From Labia minor (lineage: Eukaryota > Arthropoda > Insecta > Dermaptera > Spongiphoridae), in the NCBI GenBank assembly GCA_963082975.1, contig OY720348.1:63017719-63081718 (forward strand): 64,000 nucleotides of DNA, read 5' to 3'. Both the position numbers and the translations under genes were made by a program. The notes under the pieces were generated by a model, which was not told the origin of the DNA, did no database searches, and was given only the letters and a program-made list of their open reading frames with translations. Numbering within the stretch: the stretch's first letter is position 1; the number at the start of each line of letters is the position of its first letter. Below are positions 47,563 to 59,260 of this stretch, piece after piece.

Positions 47563-48402
47563 TAAAGTGCTACTTCCGGTTAACTGATTTTAAATGTAAA
47601 AAAAAACAGATATGGATATAATATAAATATTTTTAATTTTATTTTATTTATAATATATAAGGGCTGGCTGTGACGTCATGAAGTGCTGGGTGACGTCATA
47701 TAATTTTAAATTAAGAAAAAACTAATGAAGATGATTTTTCTCGAGGATAAAACCAATACAAAGTGCATAACACGTGGAGATATATCCTCACGTGAAATTT
47801 GATATGAAAATAACCCTTCGTCGGCAATACTAGCACTTTCCGGATTTGCACCAAAAGTTGATCAATTCATCCTACTGATGTATTAAGTAAATATACCAAA
47901 TTTCATCAAAATCCGTTGAGCCGTTCAGGCTGTACACATCTATATGGACGGACGGACAGACGGACGGACGGACGGACAGACATCATGCTAAAAATACTTT
48001 TTTCTTTTAAGAAAATGCATGATTCGTGGAGATATGTACCTAAAAATATCCATAGGTGAAATTTGGTGTGAAAACAATACCTCCCTTACTATCGTCGGTC
48101 GGTAAAAAAGAAACGCTACTTGTATAGGTAAAATGTCACTTCCGGTAGTCAGATCATGATGAAATTTGGTATCTCAATTTTTTCATATTTTTAAATATAT
48201 ATACAAAATATGAAGCAAATATCTCGAAGCAAACTGGTACTTTACTTGAAAGGTAAACGCAACCAGTGTAGGTAAAGTACCACTTCCGGTTAACCGATTT
48301 TGACGAAATTTTGATAGAAATCTACAAACTGTGAATAATATCGGTGTACCAAATTTCGAAGTCCTAGCTTGATTAGTTTTTGAGTAAATTTGCTTACAGA
48401 CA

Positions 48403-48433
<31 letters not shown>

Positions 48434-48586
48434 CATACATACATACACACACACAGACATAATTCGAAAAATGGTATTTTCCGACTCAGGGAGATCTAAA
48501 ACGTCAAGATCTATCGAAATCTCGAAGTCGAAATTTTTGACGATTCCAATACTTCCCTTATACGAAGTATGCGGGAAAGTAAAAAA
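47389..48586 (+). repeat. Repeat G (relative of F) with nested repeat A
   Basis: The left end GCGGGAGTGTCCACCTCTAG and following TTTCCCGC corresponds to the F left end. The right end is GTATGCGGGAAAGT near 48571-48585. A repeat A copy occupies about 47598-48108, so A inserted into G or G is mosaic. A (CATA)n run lies at 48406-48447. Confidence 0.55.
47598..48108 (+). repeat. Repeat A nested in repeat G
   Basis: Lacks the outer left end. It has GGCTGTGACGTCATGAAG, a (GGAC)n-rich stretch at 47946-47977 and the standard right end. Confidence 0.7.
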
Positions 48587-48699
48587 AATTAGTCATAAAA
48601 CATACACTTAAACGTACTTATTAATGCACTGAAAGACAGAAAAGTAGGTCTGTTGATATAAAATATATATATTTTTGTAAATTTGATTGATTTATATAT

Positions 48700-48935
48700 A
48701 TATATAAAAGGTATTTGTCTGCAGATTGCTGTGAATTTAAAATTTTTGCATATCTTCGCGTTTCATGACCTCTAGAATCCAAGAGTGTCTTTAGAATATT
48801 TCATGTCTGTCTGTCTCTCTGAAAATCTTTACGTTATACATTCAAAATTGGCTGAACCGATTTCGATGAAATTACATCACAATATTCTTATCAGAAATTA
48901 ATTTTTTAAAATTTGATATCTACATGTTGCTATTC
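48700..48935 (-). repeat. Repeat H, inverted copy
   Basis: TTTCATGTCTGTCTGTCTCT and GGCTGAACCGATTTCGATGA, inverse of the family at 17240 and 33900. Confidence 0.45.
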
Positions 48936-49139
48936 AGCAGAACAGAGTATACAACACAAAGAATATTATAATATTATTTATATTTATATTTTTATTTTTC
49001 TAATATATACCTTTTTAACTCATATAATACACTGAAAACATTCACATTGGGACTATTATTACATCTTTTAATTTTTAAGATTATGTGAATAAATAATTTT
49101 AATTTTGATCTCATAATTGGATTTTCAAGTAAAATTTTA

Positions 49140-49240
49140 ATTTGGGTGGACAATGTATGAAGGGACACTTGAGCAATGTGGATGTTGCGGCCAAGAACTT
49201 TCAAGTACCGTAGAGCTACAGATATAGATAGATAGATATA
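49140..49240 (+). mobile_element. Non-LTR 3' end with (GATA)n tail
   Basis: GGTGGACAATGTATGAAGGG and GGCCAAGAACTTTCAAGTAC match 38905-39030. It ends in a GATAGATAGATA tail. Confidence 0.5.
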
Positions 49241-49245
49241 ACATA

Positions 49246-49365
49246 TACAATAATAATATATAATTAATTTACTGTGATTAAATTAAAATACATTTTAAAT
49301 AAGAACACAAAAACAAATGAATGTTTTATGTAATATACTGATTGAAACAAAATGGTGACGTTATT
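49246..49365 (-). repeat. Repeat B copy
   Basis: The inverse of the ATAAAACATTAATT and CATTTTGTTTCAATCAG blocks of family B, immediately next to a non-LTR tail as at 15205-15535. Confidence 0.45.
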
Positions 49366-49618
49366 TCTGACGTCATATATATTTAAATTAAGATAAAACA
49401 AATGAAGATTGAGATCAATAAAGATCTATTTTTCTTTATAAATACTATCTATGGTGTGAATTTCAAAAAAATCGTTAGAGCGGTTTCTGAGTACCCATTT
49501 ACAAATATATATATAATTTTAGCTAGAATAATAAGATTAGATAGATAGATACATATATATGTAAATATGGAATACCAATACAGAATATCCTTTTCCATTT
49601 TACATGTTTATCATATTT

Positions 49619-50247
49619 TTACGGACCGACGATAGGAAGGGAAGGTATTGTTTTCACACCAAATTTCATATGTGGAGATTTTTACATATCTCCACGAATC
49701 ATGGATTTTCTTAACAGAAAAAAGTATCTTTAGCATGATGTCTGTCCGTCCGTATAGATGTGTACAGCTTGAACGGCTCAACCGATTTTGATGAAATTTG
49801 GTATATTTACTTAATGCATCAGTGGGATGAATTGATCAACTTTTGGTGCAAATCCGGAAACCGGAAGTGGTAGTATTAGCGATCGACGATAGGAAGGGAA
49901 GGGTTATTTTCACACCAAATTTCACATGAGGCGATTTTTTACATATCACCACGAATCGAGCACTTTGTATTGGTTTTATTCTCGAGAAAAATCATCTATA
50001 TCAGTTTTTTCTTGATTTAAAATTATATGACGTCATCCAGCCATTCATGACGTCACAGCCTGGTCTTACATATATATTATAAATAAAATAAAATTAAAAA
50101 TGTTTATATTTATTATTTATGTATTCATATCTGTTTTTTATTACATTAATAGATATATTAAAATTATTTGAAATTGTTTCTGTAGCTAGAAATTAATTTA
50201 CTTCAAACCGTCGGTCGGTTCGGACCTGGCCACAGGTCAACTTATTA
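49619..50247 (-). repeat. Repeat A, full-length copy
   Basis: Complete element in reverse orientation, from ACGGACCGACGATAGGAAGG to CTGGCCACAGGTCAA. It ends about 300 bp before the first exon of the PAN gene. Confidence 0.8.
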
Positions 50248-50379
50248 AGAATCGTTTTCACTCTCTTCTTCTCTAATCTTATCTGCTTTCTTTTGTTTAT
50301 GTATTTTTTTTTTATAAACAGAAGATGATGTACTCTTCCTCTTTGGAGATTTCATTAAATCCAATTATAACTGTTTAAT

Positions 50380-50551
50380 GGATTCGCAAATGAATCAATA
50401 TGTAGTAAAATAAAACGTTTGGTGGTTGGTTGGGTGGCATTCAGGAGAGTGGAGTACTTCCGGAGTACAATTGTAGATCCGTTGCTTGTTTGGACGCTCA
50501 TTCGCTTAGCAGTTATGTGAGAGTGCGTTCCTTGCAACATACCACATCGAT
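50380..50551 (+). promoter_or_regulatory. Candidate promoter and 5' UTR of the PAN-domain gene
   Basis: A stretch clearly richer in GC than its surroundings, without an obvious TATA box. Initiator-like sequences are GCATTCAGGA (about 50438) and GCTCATTCGC (about 50488). The ATG at 50552 follows in the context CATCGATATGG. The open frame on the minus strand over this block has no support. Confidence 0.4.
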
Positions 50552-53500
50552 ATGGCTCTACTGCCCAGCAAGGTGAGTACCATAGCCAAATCTCTCATTT
50601 CATCTATCTATCTATAGAATTTTTTTATTTATCTCTCTCTCTCTTATCTATCCAAAGATAAATAAATAATAATTAAAAAATTAATGTCAATTCTTGCCAC
50701 TTGAAATCAAAATTTTAGCCACATGTGGCACCGGAATTAGACTTATAAAATGACTATATTAAAAAATTAAAAAAAAATTGTAATGATTTTATTTAAACTG
50801 CATTCTTTTGTTTTACAAATTAAATTATTTTATTTGATTCCATACGTATAATAAAAACATATTAACTAAGTATAATTATATCTACATTTTATTATTTTTT
50901 TCAATTAATTATTATTATTATTATTATTATTTATTATTATTATTTATTTTTATTTATTTTATATGTTTTTATTATATGTTATTATATAAATTAACTATTT
51001 AATAATTTGATAGTGTTCTTACACAAAAAACATTTAAAGCATTGGACATCTTTTATATTAATTAAGAAATTATCTCTTTTATCTATTATATATATATATA
51101 TATATATATTATAAATGATAATAATTATAAATGAAAAACAAATTATGAAAAAAAAATATTTTCATTTTTTTTTTAATCAACATTAAACATTTGAATTTTT
51201 CTCAAAATTTATAAATTTATTTTCGCTATTAATTTAACTTAATTAATTTTCTAGGTTGTTTGTGACTTATTAATAAAAAACAAAATTCAAAAAGTCATAT
51301 CCTTGTTTTTTTCTATGGAAATATTATTAAAACTTAATTTAGAGATTTAAAAAATAGGAAATGATTTATTTTTAGATTTCTCTTGGAATTATATACTATA
51401 TTAATTGTATCTATTCATCCTATCAGGTCTCCTTCAATCAACTTTCCGTTTATTAATTTCATTATTTCCGATTATTATAGAATTATATATATATTTGATG
51501 GAAATTCCCAATCTATTATGACGATTATCAAGGAGCAGGAAGGAGCTAAATTTTTTTACTCTTAAATGGATTTTATTCTAAAAAGACAAAATATTTTCGT
51601 TTATTTTTTTTGATTTAAAGATAAAATATATATACTATACATTTCTAGATTATTTTTATTAATAATTAAAAAACATAAAAAACATACTTCTAATATTTTT
51701 GTTTTTGATTAAAAATAATAAAAAAAAAAATTCTAAAAGAATTGAAAAATTCCCATCCGTGATAAAAATTGATTGATTGATTGATGTAGAATTGTATATA
51801 CTTAAATATATATATGTATATGTTGGAAATTTTCAATCTATTATCACAAATTAATATAAAAAATGTATAGTATCAAAAATATTTATTAATTCGTTGATTT
51901 AGCAATTGGCAAAATTGGCCAAAGTATTATTAATAAATAAATAAATCATAATAACCCTGATTTGGTTTAAACTTCATTTGAAGTTAATCCATGATTATTC
52001 CAATCCAAATGTATTAAGGATCATTTTGTTTCTATTTCGGATATTGAAATTTATTTAATATCTCAATTAGAAAAAATAAATTTTAATTAATTAAAAAAAC
52101 ATTTAAATAAAAGCGACAATGAAAATTTTTGAAAATTCAACAATATTTCTATAAGACAAAAAAAAATTGAATCATTAAATATCAATGAAAATTATATTTA
52201 GAATGAAAATTAGTAAAGGATTAATTAAATTTTTGAATTATTGGGGGGAAGGAAATAAATTAATGTACTTTATAAATAAATAAAATATTTATTTGTTATT
52301 ATAAGAGTATATTTTTAATGATTATAATTATGAGAAGATTTTTTTCAGATAAAATGTCCAAAACAATAATATATATATAATAAATAGAAACAATATATAT
52401 ATATATAAGTATAACTTAACTTACCTGGCACGTTTGATATTAACAGAAATGAAACTATAGTTTGAGTTATAATCCGACTCCGCGCCAAACTAGACTAAGA
52501 AATAAAAGAATATAACTTTATACATATAAACAATTGTTATAATTAAATAAAACATCTTCTTGAAAACTCTCCTTACACATTTTTGAATACCCATAGAAAA
52601 TTAAAAAAAATAAGATTGTGAATTAATGTATATGTAGAAAATAACAAGTCATGGTCTATTTTAAAAATTATTTTTGTATTCATTGAATTAAACTGGTCTT
52701 CATTTTAAATATTAAGATCAACAATTCAAACTAGCATCATTATAAAACTGAAATATCACTTTGAAATTCAAATTAAATCTTAAAATTCGGGACAATTTAA
52801 GATTTGAAAGAATTAAGTTACATATTTTATTTTTTTTAATAATGAGAAAATATGCCAAATACATTCGAGGTTTTGTTTCGTAAAAAACATTGTAAAAAAA
52901 GAAAATTTAAAAGATATTGCACAAAAAAAAGTCAATTGATAATAAAAATAAAAAACTATATGACCAAAAGTGGTTGTTAATTAAAGATAGTAATGAATAA
53001 TAAATTTTAGTAATTTAATCAATGTTTAGATTAATAAAGAAGTGTAGTCCATAAGATCACAACAAATATTATTATAATATAATTATATATTATTATAAAT
53101 ATAAATAATTATTAAAAATATTATAATTTCATTGAAAATAAAAATGAAAAATCAAATAATAAAATTTTGTATTAATAAAAATACTTGAATATTGCTTTTT
53201 TCATTTAATAAAAATTAAATTTATTAATCTTCCCAGATTCCAAATATGTAGTAATACATTTTAAATTATAAAAATACAAAATTTATTAAGATATCATCTT
53301 GCATAAAACGACGGGCAAACCGGGTAATTTCCCCGGCGCCAAATTTTTAGGAGCGCCGATATAAAACGAAAATATTTTTTACATTGATTATTTTTGTGTA
53401 ATTTTGATGTTTTGTCTTTTTTGTTATTTTTTAAATTTGCAGTAAATTTGTATATTTTTGTATTTATGAAAGGCGCCAAATTTTATTTTATTATGGGCGC

Positions 53501-55807
53501 TCAAAACCCTAGATCAGGCCTTATTAGCTTGTATATACTAATAAAAAAATAAAACTAATTTACAAAACGTTATAATTTCAAAATAAACTAATCAAATGAT
53601 ATATCCATTGGAACAGGAAGTTAAAAGTTAAAAGGCTCAATATTTACTATAAAATATTCATTATATTAATGTTTAGTTTTATAATTTAAAAGAAATACTT
53701 CAATTTTATTTTTATTTTTATCACAATGATAATGATGAATTCAAAGTTTATTTATGATAAATATTTTTATTGAAACAAAATAACTTCTTTAAACTAAAAA
53801 TAAAATGGAGTGGAATAATGAAATTAAACATTTAATAATTAACGCTGATTTTAAAATAATCTTTTTAAGTATATAATTAAATTAAAAATATTTTGATAAA
53901 ATTTAAATAATTGATAATAATGTCAAAATATCGAAATTATACTTCAAAATTAAAATAAAAATATCTTAATACAATTAAGATTATGTATTAAATAATAGAT
54001 AAATGTTATCGGTATTTATATCGAGGAGCAGGAAGGAGCTAAATTTTTTTACGGGCGCTTAAAGGGATTTTATTCTAAAAAGAAAATATTTTCTTTTAAT
54101 TTTTTTCATTTAAAGATAAAATATACTATACATTTCTGGATTATTTTTATTAATTCTTAAGAAAAAATACTTCTATTTTTCTACGTATTATAAAAATTAT
54201 AAATATAATATTTGATTAATACTTATTTATTTCAAAATATAGATAAATAAATCTCATTAAGTTATTTAATTATATCAACTTGTATCTTTTTTATATATCA
54301 AAATGTGTTTTTTTTAATTAAATAAACAATTTCGCAAGTTATTATATCATAGTTTTTAAAAGAGTTAAATCAAATATTAATTATTCAACAAATTAATAAA
54401 TTCTTATCAGATTACAAGAAGATATATATATATATATATATTACGGGCTCTTAAAGGGATTTTATTCTAAAAAGTCAAAATATTTTCTTTTAATTTTTTT
54501 GATTTAAAGATATATATATATATATCACCTCTAACTTTTGTACATTCTATTGAAAGGATAGCGCCAATCAAGTTATTGTCGCGTATGCTGGGTAGAGGGC
54601 TTATATGATCACTACAATGAATCCTCTATCTTGATTTTCTTGATCGGAGGGTGCTACTTTTTATTTCAAGTATCTTCCCAATTTAAGGCTGGGCGGATCT
54701 CATAGCTGCTAAAGGGAAATTTTCTTGTCAGTACTTGACCACCAAGTTAAGAGTCAAGCGTGTTACCCCCCTCCCTATATATTTTTGGGATAATAATGAT
54801 AGTATTTTCTTATGATTGATTGTGTTATGATTTATAACACTATAGACTAACTTAAGAATAATATTGATGTAAAAGTGGGTTTTTAAAAAATTAAAGCACA
54901 CTTTCTTTCATCCTTCATATTTGACCAAGCGAAGGACTATTATATATATATATATATATATATATTAACATTTTTAAAAAAATTTAGATAATATTTATTT
55001 TTATGATTTTTTTTTATTTATCGAAAAATTCGAAAAAACATAATTAATTTATCTATCACTGGGGGGGGGGGCATTGAACTCCCAAGTACTTGGACGCAGC
55101 AACAACATTCCTCCAACTAGTTCCTATCTTCCTCTCTCCATTTCCTTATGTCCCTTTTGATATTGTGCACCCACCCCGTTCTTGTTTGCTTCTCATTTTT
55201 CTTGTTTACCCCGAATCTTTCCTCAATTGCGATATTAAATGGAGATGTATAGCATATCCAATAAAAGATTTTATATTTTAAATTAAACTTACTCTTTGAT
55301 ATTTTTATAAATTCTTTTTAAATAAATATTACCAGAAATTGATTAAAAATAATATAAATATATACATAGTTTGATTTGTTATTTTGTTATTGAACGAAAT
55401 AAATTAAATAAAAAATTTTTACCAAATAAAATCGGATAAATTTTAAATAAATTTGATAACTTATAAAAGCAATTCAATCACATGAAAACAATAATAATAT
55501 TCAATATCTATAAATATTATATATAATATACAATAAAAATTTTTGACATTTGCCTATAAGAAGTATTTATTTCTAACNNNNNNNNNNNNNNNNNNNNNNN
55601 NNNNNNNNNNNNNNNNNNNNNNNNNNNNNNNNNNNNNNNNNNNNNNNNNNNNNNNNNNNNNNNNNNNNNNNNNNNNNNNNNNNNNNNNNNNNNNNNNNNN
55701 NNNNNNNNNNNNNNNNNNNNNNNNNNNNNNNNNNNNNNNNNNNNNNNNNNNNNNNNNNNNNNNNNNNNNNNNNNNNNGATATTTTCCTAAAGTTGCCATT
55801 TGCCTAC

Positions 55808-55844
<37 letters not shown>

Positions 55845-56131
55845 ATTCCCAAATATTTTTTTTCTCCCATAATTTTGACTTATTTTTGACCAATAAAATA
55901 GTCATAGGATCAATATGATCTACTAAACTCAACTTAATCTTGAACAAAATATTTTAATTGTTTTTTTCTATCAATGTGTGATAAATTAAAATAACTCTGA
56001 TCAGTTTAATGTTAAACAAATTCCTCATTTTGAAGGCTATAAATTTACATTCAAATGATGACCTTCGGATCTATTCATATGTCCAAACTTTTTATGAAAA
56101 GACAAATGCATTATTATTGTTTAATTAAAAG

Positions 56132-56176
<45 letters not shown>

Positions 56177-56582
56177 CTGGTTCACCAAGCCGCCGTTCGA
56201 TACTTTAAAAAAATTATTCCTTATGAATTATGAATAATTAAAATAAATTAACATATATGAAACAATTTGAAATAATTTAAAAGAGCATAAATTAAAAAAA
56301 AAAATAGTCATAAAACATACAGCACTTAAACATACGTATTAATGCACTGAAAGACAGAAAAGTATGGCCCGTGGATATAACAAAATATTATTAAAATTAA
56401 TATTTTTAATTTATTTTATTTATAATATTTTGTATTTATTTTTTTATTATTCAAATTTTTATTTTAAATTAAGAAAAAACTAACAATAGGCTGAAACCAA
56501 TACAGATCGATTTTTCTTTATAAAATTTATCTATGGTGTGAATTTCAAAAACCTTAAAGTGATTTAATACCTTAAAAATATT

Positions 56583-56621
<39 letters not shown>

Positions 56622-59219
56622 TGCTAGTGTAATAAGATAAGATATATATATATATATATATAAAGTTAATTAAAAATTTATTGAGTTTATAGTTTGCTGC
56701 TCATCACCAAGATTTTGCATCCCTCTTTCACACAATTCTAATCATTTATTTCAAATATAGAAAAAGATCATATTATAATGTCTCATTCATTTTGGTTTAG
56801 GTAAATATATATAATCAGAAAGTAATGAACGTTATTTTGTCACGGAAATTAGGAAAAGAGAGAGAGAGAGGGAGACGATTATTAGTAAATGAAACTGGAT
56901 AAATTTAAATAACAATTAGAGGACACAAAATGATTCAAGGACAATCTTTGTTTCAATAAATGCTGAAGGATAGAAAATAATATCTAAAATCTTTAACTTT
57001 ATGTCTAATTTACAACAAATTTAAAAATATAGTTGATATTTGTTTTTCATTTATTTTTAAATACTAATTTTAATTTATATATATTTAATTTTATAAAACG
57101 ATATAATTAATTTTACTAAATTTAATAAAATATAAATTATTTATGATAATTTAATACATTTTATTTTTTTTTTCATAGGATGATATATCAAGAATACATC
57201 TTATAAAGGCCTTTACTTTTCTTTTAATAATTAGATATATAAATGGTAAAGTATTTATTTATTATCTAATATTTATATATATATAATATAAATATTTATT
57301 TATTAAAAAAAAAAGTTTTACCTGTATTTAGTCTTTAGAATACAAGTTTTTATTTAATTTTTCTATTTTATGAATTAGTTTCATGTTTGTTTGTGTTGTA
57401 ATTTTATTTTTAAATAAATTCACAAATTAGTTTAACAAATTATTGAGAATTTTTCTTACAACATTAAAATATTTTCAAATTATAATTATAAAGGGAATCC
57501 CTCTAACCTAGAGGTCCATTAAGGGAATCCTCTAACCTCTAACCCAGTGGTTGCCAAACTTTTTTGATCAAAATCACCATCGGTCCCATAAAGGTAATTT
57601 TCAGGTAATTAAAATAAAACAATCTATTAGCTTTAATATTTAATAAATCAGAAACAATAGTAGCTACAGATATACATTTATTATTTTATTTTCTACGAGG
57701 GTTCTGCCCCATGTACTCATGAAGTGATCCCTATTATTTGGTTATAAAAGTCTGTATGTAAAATGTTTTTGTCCATTTTGTTTCAATCAGTATATTACAT
57801 AAAACATTAATTTATTTTCGGGTTCTTATTTAAAATATATTTTAATTTAATCAGTAAATTAATTAAATATTATTATTAATGATATTAAGTCAATTTTTAA
57901 AAAAATTAAAATTTTACATACGCAGTTAGGTATGTGTGAATTGCGTATTAAGAACTGTTTTTCCTTTAAGTCCCAATCGACCCTCATTCGACCATTTAAG
58001 TTAAATCGACCCCTACAATCGTTGAATAGACCCGCGGGGGTCTATATAGACCACTTTGGCGACCCCTTCTCTAAGCAATCATCATTATTTATCATTATAA
58101 ACAAAATATTGATAACTTTATTTTTACTATTTATTTCAAATTACTTATTTCTATTATAATTATTTTAATTAACAATTTATTGTTATTTAATTAGTAGAAA
58201 ATGAAATTATTCACCTTTATTATTTATTAATTTAAAAATATAATATTTTTTTATTTTAATTATTTATTTTATACTCATAAATATGAATTGTATTGAATAA
58301 ATTACAAAAAGTACCTACTCTGTTCCTTTTTTTAAAAAAAAGGATAATATTTTCTGTTATTATTGCTTTAGATTATATTAGAAATATATATTTAAGGTGA
58401 ATATGTACCAGTAGTTGACACTATAAGGACAACTTTATGAGAAAAATTTGATATCTTCTATTTTATCAATTTGAATTTTAGGTGATATAATTCATTGGTT
58501 AATAATGAAGAATTTATTTGCAATCCAATGCAATTTTCTAGTTCTTTTATTTTTTATATTTTTTTAACATTAGCATCTAAAAGCACCAGTAGTTGACACC
58601 CTGAAAATTTGGTAATATGGGCATTCAATTAATTATATTTAATATTGATGTCAATACTAAAAAACAAAAATAAAAATAAAAATTAATCATTTGCCTCTTT
58701 AAGCATTCGAAGAACAAAATGTTAAAATATCCATTTGTTTGATTCTATAAAAAGTAAGTAATTGTGCCGTCCGTTTATTCAGACGGTGACTCAAAACTTT
58801 TTTATTTACACATTCTCAATAGAGAAGGAATTACTTTCATATACCGCGCATTTAGAAATGTTTAGACAGATATTATTATATTATTATATTATTAATATTA
58901 TCCGATATTAAATGTACAAGTGTCAACTACTGGTACACTTGACCCAGAGGTTCCCAAACTTTTTCGGTATACGGCTCTCATAATGCATCGGATTTTTTCC
59001 GCGGCTCACAGTTTGGGAATCACTGACTTAACCTATATATATATATATTATATCTGAATATTAAAAAGATTAGTTAAATTAATTTCATTAAATAAAAAAA
59101 ATTAGACAGCAATTCTAAAAGTATAGTCCTGATATATCCAGTTATCTACAAATATTCAAATTTTCACTAATGTACAGGCAAAACTCTTATATATATTATA
59201 TACTATATACTATATATAC

Positions 59220-59260
<41 letters not shown>

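Noticed and set aside
48400..48460. Tandem array resembling CRISPR or telomeric repeats
   Set aside because: It is a plain (CATA)n/(CA)n microsatellite without spacers, in a eukaryotic genome.
54690..54770. tRNA-Lys gene on the minus strand
   Set aside because: Only the anticodon arm resembles tRNA-Lys(CTT); there is no TTCGANTC B box and it lies in a dispersed repeat.
55543..55872. Open frames across the N block
   Set aside because: The frames exist only because undetermined bases contain no stop codons.
57932..58159. 75-codon open frame
   Set aside because: It crosses the right end of a hAT-type element and continues into AT-rich low complexity.
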